DNA of 64,000 nucleotides. Origin: DGNJ01 sp002388905 (lineage in GTDB: Bacteria > Pseudomonadota > Gammaproteobacteria > Pseudomonadales > Porticoccaceae). Position 1 is the stretch's first letter; every line of letters begins with the position of its first letter. Made by a program: the position numbers and the translations under genes. The notes under the pieces were generated by a model, which saw only the letters and a program-made list of their open reading frames with translations, was not told the origin of the DNA and searched no databases. Below, in pieces: positions 63,326-64,000 of this stretch. The stretch is from NCBI GenBank assembly GCA_036843405.1, contig DAITSJ010000015.1, positions 30,698 through 94,697 on the forward strand. The letters are read 5' to 3'.

Positions 63326-63835
63326 TCAGTCCTCCCTTGTTGCCAGGATCCGGTCGAGTTCTTTCGTGTCCAGGTCGTGGTGGTGATCGTCGCCAATCAT
63401 CAGCGCCGGGGCGTGATCGCAATCCCCCAGGCAGGTGATGGGCAACAGGGTATATTCGCCGTCACCAGTGGTTTCGCCGTAATCGATGCCCAGGCGCTCG
63501 CCGATGTGCGCGCGCAGTCTTTCGCAGCCCTGCATCCAGCACACCACGCTATTGCACAGCAGGATCACCTTTTTACCCACCGGCTCCCGGAATATCAGGT
63601 TGTAGAAAGTGGCCACCGCATCCACCTGGGCGGCACCCATCCCCAGGTAGTCGGCGATGGCGGCGACGCTGTCGTCGGAAACCCAGCCCCGGTGATTCTG
63701 GACGACGCGCAGGGCCTCGATGGCGAGACTGTCCCGCCTGGGGTAGCACGCAGCCTCGGCCTCGATCTCGTCGCGCTCGGCGTCCGTGAGGTAGTCCAGC
63801 GCCCAGTTCCTGTCCCGTGCGATGAATTCAGCCAT
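63326..63835 (-). CDS. nuoE: NADH-quinone oxidoreductase subunit E
   Basis: A 169-residue thioredoxin-like subunit with a 2Fe-2S cluster (N1a). The ligands are in 'LLCNSVVCWMQG' and 'ITCLGDCDHAP'. Its start MAEFIAR is preceded by 165 bases of repeat-rich DNA up to the window edge, instead of the nuoCD gene expected directly upstream. Confidence 0.95.
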   Translation of the reverse strand: MAEFIARDRNWALDYLTDAERDEIEAEAACYPRRDSLAIEALRVVQNHRGWVSDDSVAAIADYLGMGAAQVDAVATFYNLIFREPVGKKVILLCNSVVCWMQGCERLRAHIGERLGIDYGETTGDGEYTLLPITCLGDCDHAPALMIGDDHHHDLDTKELDRILATRED

Positions 63836-63869
63836 ATCAATTAACCCAAACGGTATCCGGCTTTTCCCC

Positions 63870-63947
63870 GTGGGAGCGGGCCTCGCCCGCAATTAAAAGC
63901 CGCAGGCGGCACTCGATCGCCCTATCGCGGCCAAGGGCCGCTCCCAC
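63870..63947. repeat. REP-like palindromic element upstream of nuoE
   Basis: A 78-bp element with 10-bp inverted ends, GTGGGAGCGG and CCGCTCCCAC, plus internal GC-rich inverted arms (GGGCCTCGCCC and GCGGCCAAGGGCCGC). This layout resembles bacterial REP/BIME-type interspersed repeats seen in Pseudomonas and other gammaproteobacteria. Only one copy is in the window. Confidence 0.65.
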
Positions 63948-64000
63948 TTCCGACTTCCGACTTCCGACTTCCGACTTCCGACTTCCGACTTCCGACTTCC
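63946..64000. repeat. Heptanucleotide tandem repeat, ACTTCCG
   Basis: At least seven complete ACTTCCG units, without a mismatch, directly abut the REP-like element and continue past the window end. Copy number is therefore a minimum. Confidence 0.9.

Noticed and set aside
1..64000. CRISPR arrays, tRNA/rRNA genes, insertion sequences
   Set aside because: None seen: no regularly spaced repeats, no cloverleaf sequence apart from tmRNA, and no transposase or terminal repeats.

Overview
The window looks like the chromosome of a GC-rich gammaproteobacterium, probably halotolerant or marine. This is an inference from four things: the neighbourhood of ratA/rnfH, smpB and ssrA; a tmRNA tag reading ANDDNYALAA; an E. 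coli-like NuoG; and several genes for compatible-solute metabolism. There is no rRNA, tRNA, CRISPR array, insertion sequence or recognisable prophage. Genes are tightly packed, with many ATGA start/stop overlaps and three tail-to-tail overlaps.

Layout. 0-4.5 kb: rnfH (partial), ratA and an NSS sodium symporter on the minus strand, divergent from smpB, followed by an exported alpha/beta hydrolase and ssrA (tmRNA). 4.5-8.2 kb: a less GC-rich stretch with an S41 peptidase, a PHB-depolymerase-like esterase and a SnoaL-like protein. 8.3-17.7 kb: ClC channel, BaiN/HI0933-type flavoprotein, EamA exporter, UMF1-type MFS protein, a three-domain acyl-adenylating/ACP/acyltransferase protein, and an SDR. 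18-26 kb: ArfB, an MTHFR-like protein, SixA, a cytochrome c-FTR1 iron permease behind a Fur box, a small Cys-rich protein, an MFS carrier coupled to a Tat-type aldo/keto reductase, and a KamA-family radical SAM enzyme. 26.2-31.4 kb: an AT-rich stretch with a YbaK-like deacylase, a Crp/Fnr regulator and a hypothetical gene, then a chemoreceptor with a c-type heme motif. 31.5-39.3 kb: an orphan GspE/PilB ATPase, a three-gene glucosylglycerate operon (phosphatase, synthase, phosphorylase), glutathione peroxidase and a diguanylate cyclase. 39.5-45.2 kb: DUF4345 protein, endonuclease V, a CmcJ-like oxygenase coupled to a frameshifted tandem-DUF427 gene, a pyroglutamyl-peptidase-like protein, a nucleoside deaminase, a peroxiredoxin and an SDR. 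45.6-50.7 kb: an ectoine-degradation-like set (EctB/DoeD transaminase, DoeA-like hydrolase, aldehyde dehydrogenase, amidohydrolase). 50.9-63.8 kb: two small unknowns and the complex I genes nuoE to nuoN on the minus strand. The window ends in a REP-like palindrome and a heptanucleotide tandem repeat just upstream of nuoE.

How the parts fit. Two ribosome-rescue routes are present (SmpB/tmRNA and ArfB). Two osmolyte modules stand out: glucosylglycerate can be made through its phosphorylated form and taken apart by a phosphorylase, and the DoeA/DoeD/dehydrogenase set would feed an ectoine-type compound into aspartate semialdehyde. Iron uptake is marked by a 14/19 Fur box before the FTR1 fusion. 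The least explained units are the CmcJ-like oxygenase with its frameshifted double-DUF427 partner, the DoeA-like cluster lacking a DoeB deacetylase, and the repeat-rich DNA that precedes nuoE where nuoCD would be expected.
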